This document shows, in pieces, positions 23,773 to 32,500 of a DNA stretch of 64,000 bases (the stretch's first letter is position 1; every line of letters starts with the position of its first letter). A program made the translations under genes and the position numbers. The DNA comes from an uncultured Lachnospiraceae bacterium (GTDB lineage Bacteria > Bacillota > Clostridia > Lachnospirales > Lachnospiraceae). Below the pieces are notes generated by a model, which saw nothing but the letters and a program-made list of their open reading frames with translations, was not told the DNA's origin and made no database searches. The stretch is from the NCBI GenBank assembly GCA_902780385.1, contig CACZFF010000040.1, positions 24,515 through 88,514 on the forward strand. The letters are read 5' to 3'.

Positions 23773-25131
23773 TTAATCCTGCTTCTTAAAGAGCTTGGAC
23801 TGATAGCCCAGGCACTGGAAGCCGTTCTCGTTGATGATCGGGATCAGATCATTTCCGATGCGGAGCTGTTTCCTGACCCAGTAGCAGATGCTGGTCGACA
23901 TGCCGATCTGTTTTGTATAATCCATCATTTTGCGGATATTGTCGATGCTCAGTGCCCGGTCTGGAGCCGTGCGCCCGCGCTGTTTCTTGTGGTCGGCATT
24001 TTCCGGCATGATATAATCCTCGTAAAGAGCACGCTCGAGATCTTTGTCAAAATGGCCCAGGATCTGTCCCAGCATGGCAAGATTCTCCATGCAGGCCGTG
24101 AGGAATTCCGGCTTGTAGTTGATGATGCCCTCCGCGCGCAGCCTGTCAAAAAAGCTCCGGATATGTTCCGGTGTCAGGTAAGGTGTGAAGATCGGCTGCA
24201 CAAGGGCGGCCTCCGCGGGAATTCCCTTCTCCCTGCAGAGCCGCACCGCCTTCAGGCGCTCCTCGATGGGGGCGGCATAGGGCTCCAGGATATCGCGGAA
24301 AGCGTCCGGCATGATGGATACGGATACGTTGTACTGCATCTTGTCTTTGAGCTGACAGAAGAGATCCAGAATGGTCTCGCCCTCATACTCGCACAGCAGA
24401 TGTTTTGCGCCCGCCTTGGACGCGACGAAAAGCCTGGCGTTGGAGTCCGGATACTCCTCATAATGACGGATGAACTCCTTCAGGATCCGGTGGGCGATTC
24501 CGGTCCGCAGCGTCGGCTCCTGCAGAGCCTCTGTCTTGGGAGAAAAATAGTAATAGTGATTCCAGTTTTTGCCGCGGCTGACCTCTGTGATCTGCCGCTC
24601 AATATCCTTTTTTCCGGCGGGGTTCTTTTCGATGCACCGGGCCAGTTCCTTCAAAAGCTCGTCTTTTCTGCGCAGATCCTCCGCCGTGATCTCTCTTGTC
24701 GGGGTGCCGTTCATCTCTTTCAGAAGATAACGCACATAGAGGTGATAATTCTCGTATGCGACGAGCTGCTGTTCGTGCACGCCGTCCGTCACCAGACAAT
24801 ACTGGCATCCGACATTGCATCCCTTTACGGGATTGATCTCAAATGTCAGAGTGGGGCAGCGGCCGGTATAGTTGTGGATCTCGGTGTCCACCTCTTCGGG
24901 GACAAGGTCTTCCAGCACCAGATGCTGTACCGGTATTACCGTGTGGTTTTTCCAGCGCTCCATAAAGACGCGGGAGCCGGCTTCCAGCTTCGTATATGTC
25001 TCCTCCGAAGCATGTACAGAAACACCCAGCTTTTCCAGATACGCCCGGTCTACAATGACCGGTGAAAACCCCTCGAGAGAATAGATATCTGTGTCGTGCT
25101 GATAAAAGTTTTCAAACGTCATCTGTTTCAT
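23773..25131 (-). CDS. Radical SAM enzyme (spore photoproduct lyase-like architecture)
   Basis: A 452-residue protein with the iron-sulfur cluster motif Cys105-x3-Cys109-x2-Cys112 in NPVKGCNVGCQYCLVTDG. Extended N-terminal and C-terminal regions around the SAM barrel resemble the SplB-like group, but the gene is not in a sporulation setting. A 5'-deoxyadenosyl radical would be produced to modify a substrate; given the neighbours a sugar or its substituent is the likely target. Its ATG at 25131 overlaps the WbqC stop (ATGA), so the two proteins are translationally coupled and probably work together. No maturase or peptide precursor gene is evident, which argues against a RiPP. Confidence 0.8.
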   Translation of the reverse strand: MKQMTFENFYQHDTDIYSLEGFSPVIVDRAYLEKLGVSVHASEETYTKLEAGSRVFMERWKNHTVIPVQHLVLEDLVPEEVDTEIHNYTGRCPTLTFEINPVKGCNVGCQYCLVTDGVHEQQLVAYENYHLYVRYLLKEMNGTPTREITAEDLRRKDELLKELARCIEKNPAGKKDIERQITEVSRGKNWNHYYYFSPKTEALQEPTLRTGIAHRILKEFIRHYEEYPDSNARLFVASKAGAKHLLCEYEGETILDLFCQLKDKMQYNVSVSIMPDAFRDILEPYAAPIEERLKAVRLCREKGIPAEAALVQPIFTPYLTPEHIRSFFDRLRAEGIINYKPEFLTACMENLAMLGQILGHFDKDLERALYEDYIMPENADHKKQRGRTAPDRALSIDNIRKMMDYTKQIGMSTSICYWVRKQLRIGNDLIPIINENGFQCLGYQSKLFKKQD

Positions 25132-25871
25132 GGCTGACCTTCCTCCGTTTTGTCAGAAACCTGCGGTCCGGTAATCAAATTATACCGATCCAGCATACTG
25201 ATTACTTCCTCTCTGGAGTTGAACATGATCAGATCCAGAATGGAAAGATTGGGAATAAATGGATTTTCAAACTGTTTATAGACAATCTCATCCGCGCGCA
25301 AAAACTTCAATGTGATCCCCTGCTGCCTGAACTTTGCAAAATCGTATATGCCCATACCGCCGATGGGATTGATATAGGTGTCCGCCCCCAGCCTGCGGCA
25401 CATATCATAAATGCGCTCCTCACGCCTGTATGCCCTGTTGCCGTCAAGGTCCGAGGTCCTTGCGATCGGCGTGCTGATCTGCAGATAGCGGCAGACCGTC
25501 CTGATGGAATGAAGGAGATATTCCGAGAGCACCGTCTCATCGCAGTCCCGGATCTCTTCCATCAGCCGGATCCCTTCTGTGTAAAAAGGCGCCTTGTGAT
25601 ATGCGTCATACAGAATATCCCGCTTCTTTTTCCAATTGACACAATTGACAGGTGCCAGGTGCAGTTCGGTGCATAATCTGGAACATGACGCCTTCTCGAT
25701 CTCAATGCCGAACCAGACAGGTTTCCCTTTCTGAAGGATCCTGTTGCGGCTGATCCAGCTCCTGGTTTTGTACTGATAGTCATCCCCGATCAGAAAAATA
25801 TCTGCCGAGCGGATCAGCTGCCAGTAGCCGATGTAAGGGAGAAAATAAGGCTGGTTTGCTGCCAGAATCAT
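25128..25871 (-). CDS. WbqC-like family protein
   Basis: A 247-residue protein that opens with the family hallmark MILAANQPYFLPYIGYWQLI and continues with DDYQYKTRSWISRNRI and a later NPIGGMGIYD. WbqC-like proteins sit beside DegT aminotransferases in polysaccharide and O-antigen loci and are thought to modify amino sugars, but I know of no firm biochemical assignment. I start it at 25871, preceded by GAGGAG with 7-nt spacing; the frame runs upstream through the 3' end of the aminotransferase gene, giving only low-complexity sequence. The start is 11 nt past that gene's stop, and the stop overlaps the radical SAM start. Confidence 0.85.
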   Translation of the reverse strand: MILAANQPYFLPYIGYWQLIRSADIFLIGDDYQYKTRSWISRNRILQKGKPVWFGIEIEKASCSRLCTELHLAPVNCVNWKKKRDILYDAYHKAPFYTEGIRLMEEIRDCDETVLSEYLLHSIRTVCRYLQISTPIARTSDLDGNRAYRREERIYDMCRRLGADTYINPIGGMGIYDFAKFRQQGITLKFLRADEIVYKQFENPFIPNLSILDLIMFNSREEVISMLDRYNLITGPQVSDKTEEGQP

Positions 25872-25882
25872 GGTAGGTCTCC

Positions 25883-27061
25883 TCATTGTTTTTTCAGCAG
25901 GATATGGCAGATGCGGTCGATTTCCTCCACTGTCAGCTCCGGGTACAGAGGAAGGGTGAGTACCTGCTCCGCCGCCTGCCGGGCGGCCGGAGTATCCTGC
26001 CGTCCGGTTTCTGGTCTGTCTGCCGGAGCCGCTTCTGCCTGATCCTGACCGCGGTAACATGCGGGAGCCGCTTTCGCCCGGCCCAGGCCGCGGTAACATG
26101 CGAAATCGCTCGTAAGAGGATAGAAATATTTCCTGGCAAAAATCCCGTTTGCGGCAAGAAGCTCCGCGGCCTCATCCCGGGTATACTGGTCTGTCTCAAA
26201 CAGGACCGGAAAGTAGGAATAGTTGGACTGCACACCATTCTGCGGATCGAGAAGCCGGAGTCCCTGCGCGCCGCTAAGCCGCTCCCGATAGCGTTCCGCA
26301 GCCTTCTTCCGCTCTAAAATACAGCGGTTAATATGACGCAGATTGCAGATTCCCATGGCCGCCTGGAATTCGCTCATCTTGGCGTTTCCGCCCACGGCAG
26401 CTACCGTCTCCTCATCGCGGATCCCGTAGTTTTTGAGATCCTCCAGCTTCTGCACCAGCGCTTCCTCTCTGCAGCATGCGGCACCGCCCTCAATTGTGTG
26501 AAAGACCTTGGTCGCATGAAAGCTGAAAACGGAAATATCCCCGAAGCAGGCGGCAGATCGTCCATTCAGGCGGACACCGAAGGCATGCGCCGCATCGTAG
26601 ATCAATTTCAGTCCGTGCCTTTTCGCGATTTCGCCGATTTCCCTTACGGCACACATGTTTCCATATACATGTACCGGGAGTATGGCGACAGTTTTTTCAC
26701 TGATCAGTCCCTCGATCAGTGTCGGATCCATGGTCAGGTCCTCCCTGCGGATATCGCAGAAGACCGGCACCAGATTGTTGCGCACGATCGCATGTGTCGT
26801 GGATGCAAAAGTAAAGGGAGTCGTGATCACCTCGCTTCCCGCAGGGAAGCCGAATGCCCGGATCGATTCCTCCAGGGCAAGATGTCCGTTCGTGAACAGA
26901 GTCACATGGGGCACATTCAGGTACGACTCCAGCCGCTTCTGAAATCGATCATGTTTGGCTCCCATGTTGGTGAGCCAGCGGCTCTCCCATAAATCCTTTA
27001 TCTCCGCACAGTATTCTTCAAAAGACGGCATAGAGGACCTGGTGACATTGATCTGATTCAT
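25883..27061 (-). CDS. DegT/DnrJ/EryC1-family sugar aminotransferase
   Basis: A 392-residue PLP enzyme that turns a nucleotide-linked keto sugar into an amino sugar. The PLP lysine lies in SFHATKVFHTIEGGA, and the loop IYDAAHAFG carries the cofactor-pairing aspartate. VioA/FdtB/QdtB-type enzymes making 3- or 4-amino-6-deoxy sugars are the nearest in feel. Near residue 320 there is an in-frame tandem duplication of 39 bp (26025-26102) that adds an Ala/Arg-rich loop repeating ACYRG, absent from normal members. Start at 27061 has GGGGAG 6 nt upstream. It lies 16 nt after the flippase stop. Confidence 0.92.
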   Translation of the reverse strand: MNQINVTRSSMPSFEEYCAEIKDLWESRWLTNMGAKHDRFQKRLESYLNVPHVTLFTNGHLALEESIRAFGFPAGSEVITTPFTFASTTHAIVRNNLVPVFCDIRREDLTMDPTLIEGLISEKTVAILPVHVYGNMCAVREIGEIAKRHGLKLIYDAAHAFGVRLNGRSAACFGDISVFSFHATKVFHTIEGGAACCREEALVQKLEDLKNYGIRDEETVAAVGGNAKMSEFQAAMGICNLRHINRCILERKKAAERYRERLSGAQGLRLLDPQNGVQSNYSYFPVLFETDQYTRDEAAELLAANGIFARKYFYPLTSDFACYRGLGRAKAAPACYRGQDQAEAAPADRPETGRQDTPAARQAAEQVLTLPLYPELTVEEIDRICHILLKKQ

Positions 27062-27077
27062 TTTTCACTCCCCTTAA

Positions 27078-28535
27078 TCATTGCTCCCTGCTGCGGAAGG
27101 CTTTTACAGCCGAAATCAGGTAACGGAAGGCCTCCAGTCTTAAGACCGCGGATCCGGCCAAATAGACTGCTGCCCCCAGCAGAATCTGCAGCGCCAGAGT
27201 GGCTGTATCTCCCAGGCCCAGCCCGGGAAGCGGCCGGATGCAGAAACCCATGAAGAGCGCCAGGGCAATGCCCGGCAGAATGTCCATCAGCTGATCCTCG
27301 TAACCATATCTGAGCAGCTTTCTGTTGGGCATACTGTTGATGATCTGGCCGACAATACTCAGGGCCAGGACGCTCCATGCCATCGCCATCACGCTGATCC
27401 GGACAGTGATCAGGATCACCAAAACACTGATCGTTTTTTTAGCAATCTCCAGTTTCAGAAAGAGATCGCTCCGGCCCATTGCTTTGATGGCATTCAGGTT
27501 CGCCGTATGGACAGGATAAAACATAAAAGCGATGCAGTAAATGGCCAGAAAGGGAACACAGGGAAGCCATTTTTCCGTCAGGACCAGACGCACAAGGGTC
27601 TCCGAGCAGACAGCGAGGCCGATCATCAGAGGTGCCATGATATAGGTGCTTGTCTGGATCGCCCTGCGGGTCATGTTCCTGACCCGTCCGCGGTCATCCT
27701 GCTCCCTGGACATTGCAGGAAAAAGCACGCTGTCAATCGAGGTATTGATATTGGTCACGATCAGGGACGGAAGCTGCTGTCCTCTGTTGTAATAAGCCAG
27801 ATCCGCCGACGTGTACATTTTCCCTATGAGAAGCGAACGGAGACTGTTATAGCCCGTATCCAGAAGAGAGGATGCCAGCAGCTTCCAGCCGTAGGAAAAC
27901 AATTTCCGCAGCCTTTGCACGGAAAAAATGCGCTCCGGGCGCCACGGCACTGTCAGCCACAGGATCAGGGTATCGACTGCCGTATTGATCAGGTGCTGGG
28001 CGACAAGCGACCACACTCCGAATCCCCTGTAAGCCATACAGATCCCGATGATTCCGGAGCCGATGGTCCCGCCCAGGGTGGCAAAGAAAAATTTCCGGAA
28101 GAGGAGGTGCCTGGAGACATAGGCCTGCTGGACATTTTTGACACCGGATATGATCAGGATCAGGCTGAGCACCCGCACAATCGATGTCAGCTCCGGCATC
28201 CCGTAAAAGACCGAGATCAGAGGCGCCGCTGCGAACATGACCGCATAGAGGATCAGGCATGCCGCTATATTAAAATAAAAAACAGACGAAAAATCCAGAC
28301 TGTCCGCATTCTTTTTCTGGATCAGGGCATTTCCCATTCCGCTGTCCACAAAGACCTGCAGAATCGCAGTGAACACCGTAACCAGCGCGACAGTCCCGTA
28401 TACAGACGGCTCCAGGATACGCGCCAGAAGAACCGATATCACAAAAGCCGTTCCCTGCGCACAGATCCGCTCCCCGAACCTCCACAGAAAACCGGCTGCC
28501 GCTTCCCGCCGGCTGTTTTTTCTCTTACTTATCAT
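27078..28535 (-). CDS. Polysaccharide biosynthesis flippase (Wzx/MOP superfamily)
   Basis: A 485-residue, 12-14-helix membrane protein of the oligosaccharide flippase group. Typical features are an N-terminal WRFGERICAQGTAFVISVLL helix and the motif LIGKMYTSADLAYYNRGQQL in the middle, found in Wzx/TuaB-like proteins. It would move a lipid-linked saccharide across the membrane. The ATG at 28535 lies inside the last codons of the GT2 gene (11-bp overlap) after AAAAGGA, so the two are coupled. Its presence makes the operon an envelope or exopolysaccharide pathway rather than an intracellular one. Confidence 0.88.
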   Translation of the reverse strand: MISKRKNSRREAAAGFLWRFGERICAQGTAFVISVLLARILEPSVYGTVALVTVFTAILQVFVDSGMGNALIQKKNADSLDFSSVFYFNIAACLILYAVMFAAAPLISVFYGMPELTSIVRVLSLILIISGVKNVQQAYVSRHLLFRKFFFATLGGTIGSGIIGICMAYRGFGVWSLVAQHLINTAVDTLILWLTVPWRPERIFSVQRLRKLFSYGWKLLASSLLDTGYNSLRSLLIGKMYTSADLAYYNRGQQLPSLIVTNINTSIDSVLFPAMSREQDDRGRVRNMTRRAIQTSTYIMAPLMIGLAVCSETLVRLVLTEKWLPCVPFLAIYCIAFMFYPVHTANLNAIKAMGRSDLFLKLEIAKKTISVLVILITVRISVMAMAWSVLALSIVGQIINSMPNRKLLRYGYEDQLMDILPGIALALFMGFCIRPLPGLGLGDTATLALQILLGAAVYLAGSAVLRLEAFRYLISAVKAFRSREQ

Positions 28536-29532
28536 AAGGTTCCTTTTTACGAAATGAATCGTTCGGCTTTTTGCTCCCGTGCCGGCCGGAATGTCCGGAC
28601 ATGGCCGCCTTGATCAATGTCTTGATCTTCCTGTCCGTCTTCATAGTATTGAAAATCTCTCTGTACACGGGATTGTTGATGAGTTCCCGGAGAGAGGCAT
28701 TTTCCAGCATTCCCGCACCTGTTGTCGCCATAAAGGGGAGAAGCCCTCTGTGCCAGGTATAGTCCGTGTACTGATCCAGATCCAATAGCATGCCGCAGTT
28801 GCGTTTTGCATCGATCTCCTTCTGTCTGCGGTCCTGTTTTTTCCAGCCGCTCATCATAGAACCCGATCCGCCTTCTCTGTAAACACAAGTCTCTTCATTG
28901 ATGAAATGCGCATACCCCTGCGAAGTCACAAACAGGCGCAGGCGCAGATCATCGGTCGGGCAGTGGCGTATCCCTGCCTTCATCAGGGCATCGTAGCATT
29001 CGGTCCTGAAAAAAAAGGAAGCCGTGGGAATAAATGTCAGCCGATGAAAATCCCTCAGGTCATAATCCTGCCTGCGGGGATCAAACTGCCCGGCGTCTTT
29101 CTTTGAATAGGGAATAAAGGTCCTGCGGGTCCGGGCTTCTTCGTTGCGGATCACCGCGTTTGTGAAGCAGAAGGTGCAGTCCGGATGTGCTTCCATATAA
29201 TCATACTGCTTCTGCAGTTTGCAGGGGTCTGTCCAGTAATCATCCCCCTCGCAGATCGCCATGTACCTTCCGGTGACTCGCGGGCGGATATGGGTCTCCA
29301 CGATGCTGATGCCCTTGGACCACTGGTTTTCTGTCTGGCAGACCGGTTTAATTATTGCCGGAAATTTCAAAGCATATTCCCGGATGATGGCCGCTGTCGC
29401 GTCCGTGGAGGCGTCGTCGTGTACAATGACCTCAAAGTCAAAATCCGTCTTCTGCCGGACCATTCCCTCCAGCGCCCTGCGTATATATTTCTCATGATTA
29501 TATGCCAGACAATAAACGCTTACTGCAGCCAT
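28525..29532 (-). CDS. Family 2 glycosyltransferase
   Basis: A 335-residue cytoplasmic GT-A enzyme. Recognisable parts: SVYCLAYNHEKYIRRALEGM at the N-terminus, the nucleotide-binding VIVHDDASTDAT, the metal-binding region MAICEGDDYWTDPCKLQKQ, and the acceptor-side TDDLRLRLF. No membrane helix is present. The sequence is close to the clostridial glycosyltransferase group using CEGDDYW in place of a plain DxD. It is the first gene of the six- or seven-gene operon. ATG at 29532 follows GAGGAGTAAC. An extended -10 (TGTTATAAT, 29608-29600) lies 68 bp upstream. Confidence 0.92.
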   Translation of the reverse strand: MAAVSVYCLAYNHEKYIRRALEGMVRQKTDFDFEVIVHDDASTDATAAIIREYALKFPAIIKPVCQTENQWSKGISIVETHIRPRVTGRYMAICEGDDYWTDPCKLQKQYDYMEAHPDCTFCFTNAVIRNEEARTRRTFIPYSKKDAGQFDPRRQDYDLRDFHRLTFIPTASFFFRTECYDALMKAGIRHCPTDDLRLRLFVTSQGYAHFINEETCVYREGGSGSMMSGWKKQDRRQKEIDAKRNCGMLLDLDQYTDYTWHRGLLPFMATTGAGMLENASLRELINNPVYREIFNTMKTDRKIKTLIKAAMSGHSGRHGSKKPNDSFRKKEPYDK

Positions 29533-29599
29533 AGCCTGTTACTCCTCATGCCCTGCTCTGCACTGTTCCGCTTGTGAATGCGATTCCCTTCACGTCCAG

Positions 29600-29608
29600 A
29601 TTATAACA
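29600..29608 (-). promoter_or_regulatory. Extended -10 promoter element for the glycan operon
   Basis: TGTTATAAT on the minus strand, about 70 bp before the GT2 start; the -35 region is poor, as expected for an extended -10 promoter. Confidence 0.4.
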
Positions 29609-29685
29609 CACATCTGCTTTATATTCGCTTGCTGACCGGGTGTACATCTTTCCGCATCCATCCTGTTAGTTGTAAATACAGAAAA

Positions 29686-29712
29686 CCGCAGCTGTATCAT
29701 CTACAGCCGCGG
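29686..29712 (-). terminator. Terminator downstream of the aquaporin and small ORF
   Basis: CCGCAGCTGTA and TACAGCCGCGG form an 11-bp stem with T-runs on both sides. It separates the aquaporin transcript from the glycan operon. Confidence 0.65.
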
Positions 29713-29749
29713 CTTTTTTTATAAAATAGCTGACATTATTGCCGTGTGT

Positions 29750-29848
29750 TTATCCACCATCCTGTTCTGTGCTTTTTGCGGCAGGCAGAAGAATCATTCC
29801 TCCAATCATGACGCTCGCCAGAGCGGCACCCTGAAGCGTTTTTTTCAA
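29750..29848 (-). CDS. Possible 32-residue hydrophobic small protein
   Basis: A TTG start at 29848 overlaps the aquaporin stop codon (TTGA) and has a GGAG site 9 nt upstream inside the aquaporin gene. The product begins MKKTLQGAALASVMIGG, a lysine pair followed by a single 18-residue hydrophobic helix, and ends KSTEQDGG. The geometry suggests a translationally coupled small membrane protein. It is too short for any family assignment. Confidence 0.35.
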   Translation of the reverse strand: MKKTLQGAALASVMIGGMILLPAAKSTEQDGG

Positions 29849-30537
29849 TCTTCTTTCTCCAGAAGAGGATAGACCACTGCTGCCAGTGCTGCGCCGACCA
29901 GAGGTCCGACGATGAATACCCAGAGGGCGCCCAGAGGAGCGGTATTTCCGCTGATCCCGGCGATGAAGGCAGGAGCGATGGAACGGGCAGGGTTGACGCT
30001 TGTTCCTGTCAGGCCGATACCGAAAATGTGGACAAAGGTAAGTGACAGACCAATGATCAATCCTGCAAAGGATCCGTGATTGAACTTAGGAGAAGTGACG
30101 CCCTGGATGACCATCAGGAAGATAAATGTAAGGATGATCTCAACCGCAAGTCCGGCTGCAGCGCTTCCGTTCACGCCTGCCAGGCCGTTGCTGCCGAAGC
30201 CGCCGGTCATATCGGTCACTTGTCCCGCAGAAAAGATGACTGCCAGCAGAGCTGTGCCGATAAAGGCACCGATGACCTGGAAGATCCAGTAGAGAATGGC
30301 GTCCTTGAGAGAGATTGCCTGACGCATCAGCATAGCCAGTGTGACAGCTGTATTGAAGTGGCCGCCGGAAATATTACCGACACAATATGCCATGGCAACG
30401 ACGGACAGACCGAAGGCCAGAGCTGTGAGAAGGTATCCGCTGCCTGAAGCCGCATCGCAGCCCACGAGCATGGCGGTTCCGCAGCCCATGAAGACCAGTA
30501 CGCATGTTCCGATCATCTCAGATAAGTACTTTTTCAT
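29845..30537 (-). CDS. Aquaporin / MIP-family channel
   Basis: A 230-residue, six-helix membrane channel for water or small neutral solutes. The second pore motif is canonical (GTSVNPARSIAPAF), but the first reads GGHFNTAVTLA, with threonine in place of the proline of NPA. Length and the N-terminal KKYLSEMIGTCVLVFMGCGT match the short AqpZ type rather than GlpF. No glycerol kinase gene is near. ATG at 30537 follows AAAGGAGTAAC. The upstream gap to 31100 is filled by two family B repeats. Confidence 0.92.
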   Translation of the reverse strand: MKKYLSEMIGTCVLVFMGCGTAMLVGCDAASGSGYLLTALAFGLSVVAMAYCVGNISGGHFNTAVTLAMLMRQAISLKDAILYWIFQVIGAFIGTALLAVIFSAGQVTDMTGGFGSNGLAGVNGSAAAGLAVEIILTFIFLMVIQGVTSPKFNHGSFAGLIIGLSLTFVHIFGIGLTGTSVNPARSIAPAFIAGISGNTAPLGALWVFIVGPLVGAALAAVVYPLLEKED

Positions 30538-30632
30538 TTTGTTTGTTACTCCTTTCCTCTATGATGTTGCTCTAGGTACCTGCAGCCCTTACCCAAAACA
30601 TTATCTTTCCCCTGACATTACTGTTTCCTTTT

Positions 30633-30776
30633 CTTCCGACCGTGCCGCTCATAAGAGCGGCAGCGCGAGGAGAAAGCCCGGAACGGGTTTCTCCGATGCG
30701 ATCAGCGGAGCTTTGGGCCGCCTCGCGGCACAAAGCTCTGGAGTGAAAAATATTGCATCGGCAATATTTTTCACTC
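30633..30776. repeat. Family B dispersed repeat with terminator-like hairpin
   Basis: 144 bp: the first 120 are the reverse complement of 3811-3931. The end is the perfect palindrome GTGAAAAATATTGC-ATCG-GCAATATTTTTCAC, with A- and T-runs on its arms. Confidence 0.8.
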
Positions 30777-30805
30777 TTCCAAAACATGCCGGAGCACTTC
30801 AGTGC

Positions 30806-30922
30806 GAAGGCATCGTCAACGAGAAATTCGTGAAGACGATTTCTCGTTGACATCATAGGATGTTTGTGCTCCGGCACAAACATCCGGAGTGAAAAATATT
30901 GCATCGGCAATATTTTTCACTC
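30806..30922. repeat. Hairpin followed by a second short family B copy
   Basis: GTCAACGAGAAATTCGT pairs with ACGATTTCTCGTTGAC (30811-30850), then GGATGTTTGTG pairs with CACAAACATCC, and the GTGAAAAATATTGC palindrome repeats at 30888-30921. The 562-bp gap 30538-31099 holds these repeats and no gene I can support. Confidence 0.75.
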
Positions 30923-31099
30923 TTTATTCTGCAGGTATCTGTACATAAACCAGCGCCGGCTGCCTCTTTACCTGAAACAGCCGACGCCCTTCATTATACT
31001 CGCCCGAAATGGACGTTTCTACTGTTTTTGCTATTTTTATAGCAATAATTATATCAATTGTTGCTGGCTCACCTGATGCCATTGTACCCTGCTATGGGG

Positions 31100-32089
31100 C
31101 TATAGTTCTGAGATCGCTTTTCTCATGGTGTTCAATACACGCTTTTTGTCCGCCGACCAGGCCGGCGCAAGGAGCATGGATTTGGGGCCGTCTCCGGTGA
31201 GGCGGTGCACGACAATTTCATCGGGCAGAATCCGCAGACAGTCGCAGATCAGGGAACAGTATTCCTCCAGGGTCATAATGGGAAATGGATCCTGTTCATA
31301 TTCAGCAGCCATCTGCGTGCCGCGCAGGATCTGCAGCTGCTGAAGTTTGATCCCGTCTATGGCAGGTTTCATTTTCCCCAGGTATCGAACCGTCTCAAGC
31401 ATTTCTTCCCGGCTCTCTCCGGGCAATCCCAGAATCACATGGGCGATCACTTCGACGCCGATCTCCTTCAGATCCCGGACAGCTTTTTCAAAGACCGGAA
31501 GGCGGTAGCCGCGGTGGATCCTCTCTGCAGTCCGCTCATGAATGGTCTGCAGGCCCAGTTCCACCCAGACCGGTTTTGCCGGTTCGGCCGCCTTGAGTTC
31601 CCGAAGCATTTCCAGTATTTCAGGAGGCAGACAATCGGGCCGGGTTCCAATCGACAGGGCAGTGATCTCCGGTCTTCGTATGGTTTCCGTATAGAGTCTG
31701 CGCAGGCGCTCCAGCTCCTCCCTGTTCCTGGCATAGGTGTTGGTAAAGGACTGAAAATAGGCGATATATCTGCGTTCCGACACCGGAATGCGGGCAGGAA
31801 ACTTGGCGTCCACCCGCTGTCTTGCCAGACGGATCTGTTCCTCCGGAGGCAGAAAGGGAGCGGCAAATTCGCCGGACCCGCCCTCCGAGCAGAAAGTACA
31901 TCCTCCATACCCGGTACCGCTTTTTTCATCATTTCCTGCCGCTTTGCCGGCAGTGCTTTCCGGATCGGCGGTCAGGTTTTTCAGCCCGCCGTCCCGATTG
32001 GGACAGGTACAGCCGCTTGTCATAGACAGCTTATACACTTTTGTGCCAAAGCGCTCCTTCAGCGCCTCCGACAGCATCTTCTGCCGCAT
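31100..32089 (-). CDS. TIGR01212-family radical SAM protein (YhcC/YtqA-like)
   Basis: A 329-residue enzyme with the family's cluster-binding pattern: SGCTCPNRDGG, then after a spacer YGGCTFCSEGGSG. The spacer here is about 25 residues longer than usual. The conserved YFQSFTNTYA, SIGTRPDCLP, LGLQTIHE and HVILGLPGES follow. Members are universal in clostridia and are thought to act in RNA or cofactor metabolism, but the reaction is not established. ATG at 32089 follows GGAAGGTGA; an in-frame GTG three codons earlier is less likely. It appears to be transcribed alone. Confidence 0.92.
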   Translation of the reverse strand: MRQKMLSEALKERFGTKVYKLSMTSGCTCPNRDGGLKNLTADPESTAGKAAGNDEKSGTGYGGCTFCSEGGSGEFAAPFLPPEEQIRLARQRVDAKFPARIPVSERRYIAYFQSFTNTYARNREELERLRRLYTETIRRPEITALSIGTRPDCLPPEILEMLRELKAAEPAKPVWVELGLQTIHERTAERIHRGYRLPVFEKAVRDLKEIGVEVIAHVILGLPGESREEMLETVRYLGKMKPAIDGIKLQQLQILRGTQMAAEYEQDPFPIMTLEEYCSLICDCLRILPDEIVVHRLTGDGPKSMLLAPAWSADKKRVLNTMRKAISEL

Positions 32090-32261
32090 ACAGATCACCT
32101 TCCCGAATATTACTCGAAATTTTTCCTTTTGCCTCTCTGTGCCGGGGCACTCCTGCCAAAACAGTGTTGAGGCACTCCTGCCAAAAAACTGTTATAATAA
32201 ATACAGTCATATTCTTAAAGAAAATGTTTCTGTCCCGGCTTCGCCTGTGATCTGCGCGTAA

Positions 32262-32425
32262 GCAATGAGCCATGCACAGACAAAGCAACAGTGAGACGCG
32301 TCGAGCTGGCTCGTAAGCGGCAATCTGTTGATTTGGCTGTATACGGCGAACGCCGCGACAATAACATCTCCTTCGGAGCTGTGCAAACGCCCTGCGTTTG
32401 CGAACCTGTCGGCATGGAACATTGC
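32262..32425. repeat. Family G imperfect palindrome
   Basis: GCAATG-nn-CCATGC at the left end pairs with GCATGG-nn-CATTGC at the right, with further pairing of the interior (for example GGCGAACGCC). About 164 bp; only one copy in the window. It occupies most of the 411-bp gap before the AlkD-like gene, where no other feature is seen. Confidence 0.55.
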
Positions 32426-32500
32426 GTCCCGACCGAATCCACAGCAGTTCGAAAAATTGTGGTTTGGAAAACCGGGAAAGAGATAATAAGGGAGAAAAAA

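Noticed and set aside
23773-25131. RiPP biosynthesis locus because of the radical SAM gene
   Set aside because: No precursor peptide, RRE domain or SPASM cysteines are visible; the neighbours are sugar genes.
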